From: Leptoclinus maculatus
Taxonomy: Eukaryota > Chordata > Actinopteri > Perciformes > Stichaeidae
DNA: 64,000 bases
Direction of reading: 5' to 3'
Assembly (NCBI GenBank): GCA_032191485.1
Contig: JAVDOI010000020.1
Coordinates: 4,185,926 to 4,249,925, forward strand
Every line of letters begins with the position of its first letter. The first letter of the stretch is position 1. The position numbers and the translations under genes were made by a program. The notes beneath the pieces are model-generated. The model did not search any database, was not told where the DNA came from, and worked only from the letters and a program-made list of their open reading frames with translations. This document shows positions 11,105 to 24,149 of this stretch, in pieces.

Positions 11105-14100
11105 GCCTCTCATTAGCTTGCTTCACAGCACACCCTGCCTAAGCAGGATCATCCAATCCTCCTGGCAGCATTTGGACTAGGCCAGGTCAATCCTTCTCCC
11201 CCCGGGTGACACAGAGAAGCGGACTGGTGGGACGAGGAGCCATAATGAAAGTGTGTGTGTGGACTTCATAGGCCAGACGGGAGTGCAATGTAGGGGCAGC
11301 CTCTGTCACACTGCTCATCACCTCCTCGATCCTTTCTTTTTCCTCCCCTCCTCGCGCCTCCGTTTTTGTTGAGGCTCAGTATCACGAGACTCCCCGCTCC
11401 GCTGCTGCCCCGCACGTCTCCACCGCATTAGGCTGGGCTGGTTTTTCAGCAGCTATATCTCGGCTTCGGCATCATTCCAGCGAAACAGGATGGCAGCAGG
11501 AAGGAGTTTGACGCTCTTGTCATTTAATGTGTGTGTGTTTGTGTGTGGATTCTGGTTTGTGACAGAGGATGTGCTGGTATGTGTGTATTTGTGCCATGAA
11601 TACTAAATGGTGTGTTAGGCTCTCCAGGCTCTGAGCCCTTTTTATTTATGCCATGTGCAAAAAGTCTCTTTATTTTGTCTGCAATTGAGTCACAAAGCCT
11701 TGTTTTCTCGCCAAAACCTTTTCATTTTAATACGATTTTTTTCTTCTTCCCAACCTGTTTCCAATAAAAATCAGATTGTTTCAAGTATTTTCCACGATTA
11801 AGTTGAAAATGTCTCAATCCCAGTGCAGCAACCTGCATTATCCTCACTGCTTTCAAGATGCAAGCGCTGTGGAAAATTCTAGGAAGACGTTGATTTCCTA
11901 CTGGAAACCAGATAAGATCTGTTTTTTTCTCTCCTTTGAAGAAAATAAGGATTTTAAGACTCTTATAAAGTCCATTTCCCACTGGATAAAAGCCACTAGC
12001 AACTGGCTTTTGCCTTCACCCTGAAAAGTTACAGTCGGCCAATTCATTCCCAGGACAACTGACTGAAGTAGTCGCAGGTATTTATCAGCTCCAGCACCAA
12101 TTGACTATTTTTAGCGGGTTTTAAAAAAAAAAGAGTATTAGACAAAAATGACTTGATTAGATGCTTTTTTTCGCAGTGTGTGTCGAGTCTTTTCCCACCT
12201 GCTCTCCCCTCCATCATGGTGGAGTCACCTTTTGCATAGCGCCGCACATGCTAACACACAAAATGCAAAACAAAAGACGAGTGTTTTGTCCTCAGCAGCC
12301 GGAGTTCATTCCAGTTTCAGCCGTCACTTTCATCAGCATCGAAACTCCATCACTCTCATCCCGTCCAGTGGATGTCAACGTGCTGCTTTGACTGGACGCC
12401 GGCCCAAAATGGTTTTGTAACTGAATGCTAGAGAGAGCGAGAGAGCGAGTCTACACAAGAGAGACAAATGAGGGAGTTTGCTGTCGGACAGCTGTGCCTC
12501 GTCACAGCTGAAGTCTTGGCAAACATCTTTGGACCCGATATGAGCAAGAGGGCAGAAATGGAAGTGGTGGGCGTCGTCGGGGTCGAGATGAAGGAAAGGG
12601 GAGAGCAGGGTCGGAGAAGGGAATGGAGAGCATGAAAGACGGCGAGGGAACGCTTGGCTATTTAGAGAGAGATGGATGGTTTGACAGCGGTAGTGGCTGA
12701 TGTGACGCAGCCCAGACAGGGAGAGTGACTGATGAGCTATAGGTCACCACCATGACTAGCTGCTTCCTGCTCACATACAACCGAGCTGGCCCCTCATTCC
12801 TCATTACTGACACGTCCCATAATATTTATCCCTGTGAAGTCCAGCATGAAACCTGGTAAGCCTTAAAGGAATTCACTCACTTTTTGGGCAGAATGGGCTC
12901 TTTGATCGACTTGGCGTGGAGCGATTTAAGAGACTGGCAGCTGTTTCCCCTCTCTGTATTTACTACAGCTCATGTGATGAGATGCCGCGAACACACAGTT
13001 TGTGCTTCAACTTCACACACAGTGTTGCGCGACTAACCGATGCCAAATGCCTCGCAGCAGAACAATGTGTTGATAGACTTAATTTGCCAAAAGCTAAATC
13101 AATTGCTTTTTAAAGAAAGCTGTGCTGTTCCACTGTATAATCAATATTTGAAGTTCACTGCACTCCAGGATGAAGTGTTGTAATTTACCACCTTTCATAT
13201 CGTAAAACAGAGTGTTGTGTGTGTGGGGGGGGGGGGGGGACGTCCAAGTATTTCTTGTGTAAGAGTCTTATCTTATAAAAGTCGACTTTGATTCTGGTCT
13301 ATTGAGGCTACAGTCAACCGGTGTCTCTGCCTCCCCTTTGATGGATTTCATCCTGCGCGATTGTTGGGTGAGTCTCGGAGTCGTCGCTCTTTGATTCCGC
13401 AAAACGCACTCCGAATAACCCGACGTTCGCCTGGGTGCTTTTTGCTTTTGTTGTGCTCCATTGTAGCCGAGGTGGAACGCAATCTCACAAAAGCCATGTC
13501 AGGAATAACAAGAAACACACCGTCGAACGACGAAATGGACCTAGAAATGCGAGGGCGCACAGCCGGCAGCTGCTTTTTGTAAGTGACGAAGTGGTTACAG
13601 GTGGCGTTGTTCTTTAAATAACTCATTTTACATTCATATTTTTGGCACGAGAAGCTGTTACCCGGGGATTTTCAGAAACACACAGAGCCGCAAAAAAAGT
13701 AAGCATACATGAATCGCCCTGCCTGCAAGGAGTCTGGTAACAAAGCAACTATTCAGTGCTCTACTACAAAACAGTGCATGGCTTTTATTTGCGTCGGGGG
13801 TGGTTAGAGGGGGTGTGGATCCTCTGGCGGTTGCACTAGATGTTTGGTCTCTTGTGTGGGAGACCCGTTACTCCAAAGCGTCTTAGCTTCAAGATGGTCT
13901 TTACCCGTTGACTGACAATGGGTCAGAGATGATCGTCGTGCTAAGAGGCTACAGTAGGGAACCTTGTCCCACGCTGCCCCTGCTGCTATAACGACTAGTC
14001 CTCTTGGAACTCTGCTTACTTCTAGACAAACGCATGTATTACCCCATGTGAGCACCGGCCTGCTTCTCTACCTCAGATGTTTCGTAATATCAGCCATCTC

Positions 14101-14158
14101 TAACGCCCAGCACCTTGATTGTTTTCCCAGGCTTCACGCTTTCTTCTCTTTTGATGCT

Positions 14159-14202
<44 letters not shown>

Positions 14203-14646
14203 CATATGCATAGTTCTAATTAGGAGGTAAAAGACCGTTCAGTCCATCTGGCTTTGGCATTAGCCAATAGTTGTTACAGTCTATGGGGAAACTGACCTTG
14301 GCGAGCTGCACGGGGGAAAAGAATTCTGCTCCATTTTTCTGTGTTCTGCATTGAATATAATTTAAGTGGGATTGACGTTAAAAAAAAAAAAGAAAAATAG
14401 CAAGATTGAGATGGATTCTTCAGTTTTGGATGCAGAACGTTTGGGCTTCATGTGGGGCAGCTATAGCTGCTATAGTGTGCAGGGATCACATACTGAGATG
14501 GAAAGCAACACATGCCAAGTGTTTCCGTCTAAAACATGCACTTGGGCAAAGGAAACCTTTGTCTCCGGGTTTCTTGCTCGTTTTACTTTGAGCGCAACAA
14601 TATATATTTCAGTTTCAACATTACATTCAGAATACTGTTCTCTTAA

Positions 14647-14840
14647 TTAAAGGAACAGTTCCACATGTCTGGAAATATGCTAATACGCAATGTTGCTCAA
14701 GATGTCAATACACTCTTATGTCTTTGTGTAAAGTATGGAGCTGGAACCAGGAGGTGGTTATCTTAGCTTAGCATAGAGACTGGAAGCAGAGGGAATATGT
14801 TAGCCTGGCGCTTTCCGAAGTTTAAAAATCCCCCTACCAC
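14647..14840 (+). mobile_element. TTAA-type repeat fragment, 5' part
   Basis: It begins TTAA AGGAACAGTTCC, like the element at 30064 (TTAA AGGAATAGTTC). Inside, AGCTTAGCATAGAGACTGGAA resembles the AGCTTAGCATAAAGAGTGGAA of the fragment near 53190. No matching right end was found, so the copy looks truncated. The 3' limit is approximate. Confidence 0.45.
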
Positions 14841-15714
14841 CACCCTTAAACCTCAGTATTAACATGTTGTATTCTCTTTGCTGTTTATGTCGGCGTATTG
14901 TAGTATGTATGGATATTGAAATATATCAATAAATTTGATCTCTACTGGATTACTTTGTTGCAAAAAGGCATGCGATTGATGAAAAAAGTGATGCCGTGTG
15001 GCAGAAAAGAGGCTCAAGAGTGAGCAACACAAACCGTATTAAACACTAGAGTGGTTTGCAGACTTCCTCCCTCACTGACGCATCATGTAGTGTTTCCCGT
15101 GCCGCCCCGAATGTTAAAGCAACTAGAGAAGGTAAAGGAGCCATGACTCCATCGGCTTTAGTTGGATTACATTGACCTCTTTGGACTAACAAAGTCCAGC
15201 TCGCTGGGTTTATGAACCTCTTTCAAACCTGCATCAGCCAAAGTCCAAAAAGCATGGTTGTCAAACTAAAAACACCAGGCCGTTTGTCGGACATTTTGCC
15301 AATAAAAGTGTTTCCACCTCAAGCGATGATTTAAGGCCAAGCACAGAAGTAAACTAGCGGACTGCCTCCAAATGGTCTTCTTTTTCTTTGCAGTACATGG
15401 AGTGCAGCGCAGTGCTTTGTTGTGTAGGACAAGTAACTCCAACACGATCCATCTTGTATAGAAAGAACGGTGAAGTGGATTGTTGTTACCCCCGTCCACA
15501 TGGCCTCATCTGATACCCCGGCAATGGCTTTAAATCACGCAGAGCTGCTTTTTTTTTTATAGTTTTTTACCCTCCTTTATTCTCTTTCTCTGTCTCTCTT
15601 TCTTTCTCTGTCTCTCTTGCCTTTGTCCTGATGTCTTGCAGTCAGCGTTAACACACACCAGCATTCATGTTCACTGGCATACACGCAGCCAGGCATGCAC
15701 ACAGTGGAGGGCTT

Positions 15715-15716
<2 letters not shown>

Positions 15717-15787
<71 letters not shown>
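15717..15787. repeat. (CA)n microsatellite
   Basis: About 35 CA units ending in a CATACATACTCATGCATGCA transition. Confidence 0.97.
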
Positions 15788-15791
<4 letters not shown>

Positions 15792-16493
15792 TACTCATGC
15801 ATGCACAGATGAAAAATGTTATTGCTCTCAGTGCTGGAAAAAGTCCAAGTGGAGGGGTTGAATTTCTTCAGAGGTACCCCCCCCCCTCCCCCCTCCCCCC
15901 TTCTCTCTCTCCGTCAGTAGTGTATCCCTCACTCCTTCCTTTTCTACTCTCTCACTCTCCCTCCTTCACTTCATCCTCCTCCCTCCACTCCCCGTGAACA
16001 AAAGAGCCCCCCCCCCCCCACAGCGCTTTCACTGAAAGCCCTCACACACACTCGGCTCTTGGGCTTCGCACTCTCCCACACGCACTCTTACCCCTCTCGT
16101 CGTCTGTAAAACCGGTCCACTTCTCCGCACTAATCCCCCCTTCATTTCTTTTGTCTTTCCTTTCACTTTCTCTCTCGTTGCCTGCCTCGCCACCAGTGTG
16201 CATTTCCTTCTCTGCATATCCAGCCGTTATATCATGTTACAACTAGTTGGCAGACAGTAAAATGTATTCCCTTCTTAAAAAAGAGAAAAGGAAAATAATT
16301 GCTTTCTTCTTTTTCTCTTCTTTCCCCCTCAGTTTGTTTTATTCTTGGTGGGTGGCTTTTTGATGAGTAGTCTCTGTTTCTCCTCATTCGCTCATCACTG
16401 TCCAGCAGTAAAATAGGTCCTCTGTAGTGAAGACAGGATGAATAATCGTGATTGCCTATCACTGCGGTGTCAAAGTAATTTGGGAGTGACGGG

Positions 16494-16496
<3 letters not shown>

Positions 16497-16575
<79 letters not shown>
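16497..16575. repeat. (CA)n microsatellite, one interruption
   Basis: A CA array with a single CATA interruption near 16528. Confidence 0.97.
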
Positions 16576-16577
<2 letters not shown>

Positions 16578-16869
16578 ATGAGCAGATGTACCACTCCCTC
16601 AAAATCATGAAGCCATTCCCTCATTAGCTACCCCGTCCTCTAACCTCCCCTCCAAAAATCTTTCTTATTCTTTATCAGTCTTGCTCTCCATCGGAGTGCA
16701 GCTGTATTGCAGGTCCCCAGCCACAGGAGGAGGAGGGGGGGGGGGGGGGGGATGGAGAGAGACAGATGGATCGCTGTCCTTTCTTCCTTTCTTTCATCCT
16801 TCCTTTATTTCCTCCCTCTCTCCCTACTTCCCCACAAAGCAAATCAAGCCAGAAGAATGCTGGTGAGCA

Positions 16870-16890
16870 GGGGGGGGGGGGGGGGGGGGG
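16870..16890. repeat. G homopolymer (21)
   Basis: An unbroken G run of 21, followed two bases later by another six G. A shorter G run lies 120 bases upstream at about 16736-16750. Confidence 0.95.
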
Positions 16891-17229
16891 AAGGGGGGAA
16901 GATGGGACAAAAGCCTTACTTTTCGACAGTCTCTCTCTTGTGTCCTTTGGTTTTCACTTGATGGATGGCTGGAACCACCGTGGGTCACTGTGCCGAACAC
17001 GTGCAGTCCCGTACCTTGTTGCGTGGCACTGATAACTCTCTGGCTGTACGGTCGTGGCGTTTTGAAGAGTACGCTCGTGTGTGTGTGTGTGTGTGTGTGT
17101 TTCCTTGCAAGCTAACGTACGCAGCTGCTGTGGTGTTTGTATTTGGTTGCCCATTCTGTGTGTTTCAGCAAAGCCACTGGTCCCAGTTAGGCCTATAGCC
17201 CATCTGGAGACTTAGTCTTGGGTGGCCGT

Positions 17230-17233
<4 letters not shown>

Positions 17234-17272
<39 letters not shown>
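17234..17272. repeat. (TG)n microsatellite ending in an ACAC turn
   Basis: The TG run is followed by TACACACAG, giving a short dyad at its 3' edge. Confidence 0.95.
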
Positions 17273-17274
<2 letters not shown>

Positions 17275-17617
17275 ACACAGCTGAGCATTGCAAAGCGTCC
17301 AGTCTCAGAGCTGGAACTTGGTAAATCACACATATTATCTGACTGAATCAAAGCCTTAACATAGCTGATTCAGAGTGGCCAAAAAATGGCGCTATCATGC
17401 ATAAGTGCTGTAATTCAACTGTTTAAAAAAAAAAAAAAAGTATCTCCTTATAATCAAAACCTTTGCTTTTCTCCTTATGTTTCCTGTTAAAGTAATCACT
17501 GCTGTGACGGGCGCGCTAACTCTATTATGGTGGTACTTAGCTAGAACAAAAGAATCCACTGAAGGTCTTGTTTAAGTGCTTCTGCACCCTCATGATGCCC
17601 TTGCATGCTGAATAGAG

Positions 17618-17658
<41 letters not shown>

Positions 17659-17740
17659 GTGTGTGATTGTGTGGATGTCAGGCATGCGTCATGCGTGGGT
17701 GCGTGCACTTGTGTACATGCCCTGCGTGGGTTTGTGTACA

Positions 17741-17760
17741 CCCCCCCCCCCCCCCCCCCC
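17741..17760. repeat. C homopolymer (20)
   Basis: An unbroken C run lying 85 bases after the TG array at 17621-17656. Confidence 0.95.
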
Positions 17761-19266
17761 ACCATGCTGCTTACCATCCACCCCCCACCCCTGTCCCTCC
17801 ATCGCCGCATTAAACATTATTTGCAAAACAACACAATCATGAGAGACAAAGCAAGGTTTCTGAGCGAGCATGAAAAGAGAGCGTGGAAACAACAGGAACT
17901 GGCCTGTACCACTTGACCCCATCGAGGGAGGGGCGGTGATGAGGTGGTGATGAGGTGGTGTGTGGGGAGGAGGCGGGGGGGGGGGGGGGATTGCAAACCA
18001 GGGGAGAGATAATCCCTGCAGCCATAGCGGCCTCCGTGTGCTCGGGCTCTAACGTGCTGTGCTGGGCTGTCAATCACTCAACAAAGCTGTCTGTAAGGGG
18101 ATTATGAACCCACGGACCCTCCCTCCTCTCTCTCACCCCTCTCTTTTCCTCCTCCCATTGCCTTTTCCCCTCTCTTCTTCCTTCCAGTCATTTCTTTTTT
18201 TTTCCGACTCTTGCATCCTGCCCCTGTTTTCCACCTTCAAACCTGCCCGTCAGTCCCCTTGTCCACTGTCCCCTTGCAACAAAGTGCGTCTTTCTCCCAA
18301 CACACATTCTGCTTTGCTGTCTGAAGCTTAGTTTATCTCCAGCTTTCCATCCGTCCTCCGTAAGCCCCGTTTCTCTCTCTCTCTCTAAAGCCCGTCTCGC
18401 TCTTTCTCTATCTCTTCGTCCCACCCGTGCGTTATGCCTCACCTAGACAAGGGACAGGTGTGTGTGTGTGTGTGTGTGTGTGTCTTGTGTGTGTTTTTAG
18501 GAGGTGACAGGTGTCCCATACTCAGGCTGAGGAAATAGTCCCTGCACCCACGAAACAGTCGAGCCTTGATCGACACCTGAGACTTTCTGTCCTTTTTGTG
18601 GCCTGTACGCCCTAAAAACACACGCGCACCGAGCGGTCGTCTGGCTAAATGTCACCTCTCCCATAAATGTGATGAATGTCTCTCCGTCCTATCTTATCTC
18701 TCCGTCCTTAACCATGCTGTTTTTAAACCCGACCACGGCTTCCACCGGCTCATGCGGGTGGTGACAGAAGCACCTCCTCCAGCAGTCGCCCTCCATTAGT
18801 TCCCAGTTTTCCCCCTCACCTCACTATCTCCCCATCGATCTGTCTGTTAAACGTCTGTTTAGTTTAAACGTCTGTCAGTGCGCGGACGAGCTTTCACTCT
18901 TCACTTCCTTTAACCGGTTCGCCCACCTGTGGGCCTGCTTTGTCTCTCTCTGTCACCTTTTGTTTTTAACTTCCCTCTCTGTTTTGCATGAGCTATCTCC
19001 CTTTCCCGTTTGTCCGCTCACTGGTAGTTTGGCCAGTTTGGCCAGTGGATTACAGTAATTGGTTAATCTGGCACAATCCTGTGAATATTCTCGCTGCTTT
19101 AATCCAACATCCAGCAGTCAGCCTGCATCAGAGAAATGAAGAGTTTCTGTTAGTAGTAGTGAAAAAGATTAGGGTCAGGGTTTTTACAGTTTCACATTAA
19201 CTTTTAATTAAAGTTCAGTTAAATAGCAGTCTATTTCAATGTAATATTTGAATGTAGTTTTGTAGT

Positions 19267-19725
19267 TAAAGGAGACGTATCATGCTCGTTGTCAGGTTCA
19301 TGCTTGTGTTTTGGGTTTCTACTAGAACCCGTTTGCATGCTTTAATGTTCAAAACAACACATTATTCTTCTCATACGGTCTGACTGAAGATATCTGTATT
19401 TACCCTCTGTCGGATATGCTCCGTTTTAGCGCCTGTCTCTTTAAGCCCTCCTCCCGGAAAAGCTCAGTCTGCTCTGATTGGCTTGCGGAAAAAAACATGG
19501 CGTACCTTTTGTAAAGGTAGTTCTCAAGCTGTGGGCGTATATTTCAATGAGCCTGCATGAGCCAGACCTGAATGGCTTGTTGAATCACATGTTTTCTGAT
19601 CCGGGCAGCCCCTAAAAAAAAACTGACTGGGCTGTTTGTGGCTTGATAGGGACTCCAGATAGCCAAATGTATGTGCACAAACACTGGCAACCTTTAAAAA
19701 ACCTTCCCAAAAAGTCATTTTTATT
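19267..19725 (+). mobile_element. Interspersed repeat with TTAAAGGAGA-type 5' end
   Basis: The segment starts GTTAAAGGAGACGTATCATG and continues with sequence (GGGTTTCTACTAGAACC, GCGCCTGTCTCTTTAAGCCC, TGCTCTGATTGGCTTG) that I recognise as a repeat widely scattered in spiny-rayed fish genomes. There is no coding capacity. The 3' terminal inverted repeat is not evident, so the end is estimated. Recognition is from memory of the family. Confidence 0.5.
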
Positions 19726-21056
19726 TGGGATCAGTTATTTCAGAAATATCTCTGTATGTTGGCAAAGAAATATTATTTTCGTTATTTTATTTAATATCCT
19801 CACGGGCAAGATTTGATTTACCTTTTTCTACCATCATTTTAAATCTAATTAGTTTATCCAAAAGTGGTTTTTCATGGATAGATTTAGACTTCTTGTTAAC
19901 AGTAATAACCCTGAAGGAAACCGTGACGCAAAGAGACTTAAATTAAAAACAGGGGAGAAAAAAAACCTGATGAAGAGACGCTGACATTTAACAACCATTC
20001 ATTTCACCATTAAGAAAGCGCGATTCGACAACGACGGAGAGTGAAAGTGAGCGAGATGGGAGACGAGGCAGATAGTGTGAGACTTAATGCGGGTGACGGG
20101 GTTGTTATCTAGCAGGCGGCTGATGGTTTTAACAGCTGTATTATCTTGTGTATCTCATATTGGATTTTGCTTCATTCTCTCACGCGCGTCGCACCCTGAT
20201 TGACGCTCTGATTAAAGACATCCACTGGCTGAGGAAGGAAGGGAGAGACGGGAGAGAATTGAGAAAGGAGTGTAAAGAATGGAGAGAGGGTCGGGACAAA
20301 TAGGGTGAAGTGCAGTGCTTGAACTGGGCTAGGGATCAGCCTGGACCACCACTCTCTAATGCATTAATGTAGAGGCATGTGGCTGACCCGAGAACAAATA
20401 CTACGCTGCATTTTCCGACAGGAGGCTCCCTCTGGTTTCGCCCGCTATAAAACTTTTAATGTGACGCAGCGGCACACTTTGGCGCAATTAAAGTGGGCTT
20501 ACCTGGGCCCGTGGAAAAAGGAAAAAAGGCAATATAAGCAAGCGTCGCACCAAAACAGGCTGTTTTCCTGCTCAAACTAGCCAAGAGAGGTGAAAGGGCA
20601 GAGGTGAGAGGAGGTGTGAGACAACATGAGGTCAATCAGAAAGCTGCTGGAGAAGAGCTTACATTTCTGCTCGCACCTCCAAAATCCTCTGGCTATAAAT
20701 ATTATGCACAGAGCCCAGCAGGTACATTGTGCGAGTGTTTTGTGTTGTGAGTTAGTAATTTATACCCTCAAATTAACAATTCTTCCGCGTTATTCATGCC
20801 CACGCATGTGCACGCAGCTGTTTTTTACTCCAGTTCAAGCACCGATGATGGAGGGAGCAAAGGTGGGAAGCAGAATAACATTTTCTTTTTAAAAAAGGAA
20901 GCAAGGTAAAAGATGAGAATGTGTCATACCTCCTGTTAGAAACTGTGACTCTGATCTATTTGCTCTCATCTCACACTTCCGCCTGTGAACGTCACTTTCT
21001 CTCTCTCTCTCTCTCTCACTCCTTTTCTTACGCGCTCTCTCCCCCATTCTCTCCCC

Positions 21057-21087
<31 letters not shown>

Positions 21088-21247
21088 CCATCTTCTCAAA
21101 TTCTCACCCTTCGCTTGTAACTATCTCTCGCTATTTCTCACTCGTTCTCTCGTTCATACCCTGCAGTCTCTCACCAGCAAAAAACAAAAAAGAAGAGAAA
21201 AACTTCTCATGCTCAGTTTGGTGTGCAGCCCGTCAAGCTTGCTTTGA

Positions 21248-21250
<3 letters not shown>

Positions 21251-21328
<78 letters not shown>
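21251..21328. repeat. (CA)n microsatellite
   Basis: About 39 CA units, preceded by two CT arrays (20998-21016 and 21059-21086). Confidence 0.97.
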
Positions 21329-21329
<1 letters not shown>

Positions 21330-23266
21330 CAGCATATACTCCTATAGCTCAAGCATACAGCCAAGGGAATAATAGAATCAAGGAATACTCTGAGATAAAG
21401 TGGAGGAGGGGGGCGAATAAAAGGATAAAGCAGACTGAGAGGGATAGAGAGCTTCATATTATTAATTTAGCTGGAGAAAGAGAAAGAGAGAGGGAATTTC
21501 GTTCAATCCCCCCCCCCCCCTTACACAGCTGCTTCCATAGAGCTCCATCGTGGCACACAATGGAGAGATTGGAGCAGGAGGGGGGAAACAGAGAGGTAGA
21601 TAATCCATCCCTCATAAACCGTGGAGTTAACTGTTTCATAGCACCGGCTTGGTCTGCCTTTATTCCTCCGTCATAATGCCTCTCGATCTAATTTCCGTCT
21701 ATCTTTCGTTTGCTTTTACGTACTTACTTTCATTTTTTTTTGGTCTTCTTCGTCTCCATCCTTCCATCCCTCCCGTGGTTCCTCCATCTACCTCTCTGTG
21801 GGCTCTCTCCCTAATCCTCCAACATCTCCTCCAGACCTATAGACTAGAATAAACCTGCCCACACGCAGCCAAGATTGGGTTTGTGTCTGTTCCTGCACAC
21901 ACACACACGGCTCTCCGTGTCCTATATGCATGCGTCACATGCCAGCGAATGATTTCGGAGTGCGGTTGAGAGTGTATGTTTCGCAGTTGGCAGCCCACAT
22001 GCCCGTCGAAATTGGCAGAATATCTCCTCATCTGGCACGGGAAGAAGGGAGGGCGTCCCATAGCGAGGGATTACACCGAGTTACACACACACACACACAC
22101 ACACATACACACTCACATTTATTGGCACGTATTTGCACATTAAGAAATGCAAAGCCCCACGCTTTCAGCCACACACAGACTTATTTGGGGTGGCTCGCTC
22201 ATTCATGTAAATGTTTCTCCAAATTTTTAACAGCAAGCATCATGAGCTGAAAAAGTTTGGAGAGAAGTTCAACCCTTGCAAGAGGAAATATAAAGCCGCA
22301 AAAGGTATTGTGCATCACTCCTCGAGGGCTGGGGGAAGAGTAAATATACCCGCATGCAGAGGGATGTCGACGCGGCTTTATGTTGCTATAAACCGAGCTG
22401 TCTCGGCAGGATGCGTCTGGTGCTGTGAAGCAGCTTTCTGGCCTCCCTGCCCAACAAGAAGGGAAATGCCAATGAAATGCATTTCTGTAATGGGCCTGCT
22501 GACAGTGCAGCAGCTACAAGCACAGGGAGGAAATAGTCTCTAGCAGCAGCCTGTTACTGTAAAGTGTTTCTTTGTCTCTGAAGAGAGAGGGGAGAGGGGT
22601 GGGGGGGAGCCCAGATCCAGCTCTTTGTATGAACCTGATTGATAGGTGTGTCTGACCTTTAGCACCTCTCGAGAAATCCAACAAGTCATTCTCTCACCTT
22701 ATATTTAGTCCCCCCTGTATCTGCTTCACACACACACACACACACACACACATTCCCTGGATGGAAACCTAATTCTGTCTTTTCTTTCCATCCTTTTCAA
22801 AAACCCTCCCAATTACAGCCACTCCATTCTCCACCTCACTCCCTCTCTCCTTCCTCCCCTCCCTCCTTTCTTAACGAGCAATCTCGTTAATGTCAGAGCG
22901 TCTCTTTCTCTCTCATTCTTTCTCTCATTCAGGCTTTTGGCCTATAGAGAGAAAGAGAGATATGAAGAAGTAGAGATAGAGAAATCAGAGCTCAGCTGAA
23001 AGAACAAGTGCTGGATGAAAGAGGTTGAGGGGGGGGAAAGGCAGGGTGTGGGCAGAGAGAAGCCAGAGCCTCCATAATAATGGCCAGACAAGTGTGTGAG
23101 ATTACAGCCCCGGTTTCAGGGGGGACATAATTATATGCTGCACAGGCTGTCAGAACGAATGAGAAGAGGGGGGCTGTATTTAGTGATGCACCACTGAGAG
23201 ATTGGTGAGGCGAGGGCGATGACTAAATCTTCACCACAGCTTGGCCGCTTCCAGACCTGTGTGTGC

Positions 23267-23302
<36 letters not shown>

Positions 23303-24149
23303 GTTCGTTCGCGGGATGAGTAATGTTCAGCCATTGAAAGCTGTAAATTATTCAGAGGCTTCATGCATGGAAACATTATAATTCCATGTCTGAGTGTGAA
23401 TTACCCTCCGTTTTACCCCCAGGCACATATCTCACTCTAGCCCAAGGCCTCATGGGAGATTAAATGGAGTAAATACTATGGAAGCTGGACCAGCATATAA
23501 ACCACATGCATCCCAGCAGGACGTGACACCTCAGCTGTACTCTGAAAGGAGTCAGTTTGAATCCATCTAACTGCTTGTTATCTCTGTCTGCTCCCAAGTG
23601 TCCCACAAGCCCTAACCAAGAAGAAATGACCAAATTAAAATCAGGCCCTTCTGGTGATTGGTGTCAGGCGGTTCAAACCCGCACTACCCACCGAGTAAAG
23701 GCCGCAGGTGTTTCCAATTCATCCAGTTCAATTACTGCAGTGTCCTCTCACTGGGATGTTATTTACTGTCTGTCCCTCTCCTCGAATCCTCCTTATTTTG
23801 GGCTCCTTCAGAAGGTGGATCTCCGAAATAGATATAAATATCTCCGTAGTATCAGTGCAGAGATATGTTGGCACCTTTTTAGTTTTACAGTAAATGAACC
23901 CCAGGACACAAAGACAGCAAGCGCTTTTGCACACCGCAAAGAACCAGATTCACATGGGAGGCATGCGAATTTGTGCTGAAATGCTAAAGAGATGGCCAAT
24001 TGGGGGATAAAAAAAAGCACAATAAACCCCCACAACACAATAAACCAACAAATATTGAATATACATCACCACAAATATGCTCTCTTTGCTGTTGGCAAAG
24101 TCTTTTATTGGTGGAATTGATGACTTTCTAAACACAAACAAACAAAACT

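Larger units (their letters stand above)
15501..24100 (+). other. Ephrin-B intron 1, second part
   Basis: Non-coding. It holds CA arrays at 15717-15787, 16497-16575 and 21251-21328, TG arrays at 17234-17272 and 17621-17656, long G/C homopolymers (16870-16890, 17741-17760, 17976-17989) and pyrimidine-rich tracts (15580-15640, 15880-16010, 18115-18430, 20995-21150). An interspersed repeat with a TTAAAGGAGA-type end lies at 19267-19725. The only exon-like feature is a short acceptor/donor-bounded open stretch at 22232-22304, which I could not assign to any protein. Confidence 0.65.

Noticed and set aside
23665..23700. GGTTCAAACCC resembling a tRNA or SINE B-box
   Set aside because: No A-box at the proper distance and no cloverleaf.
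23557..23979. 140-codon plus-strand ORF in intron 1
   Set aside because: No domain, and composition like surrounding intron.
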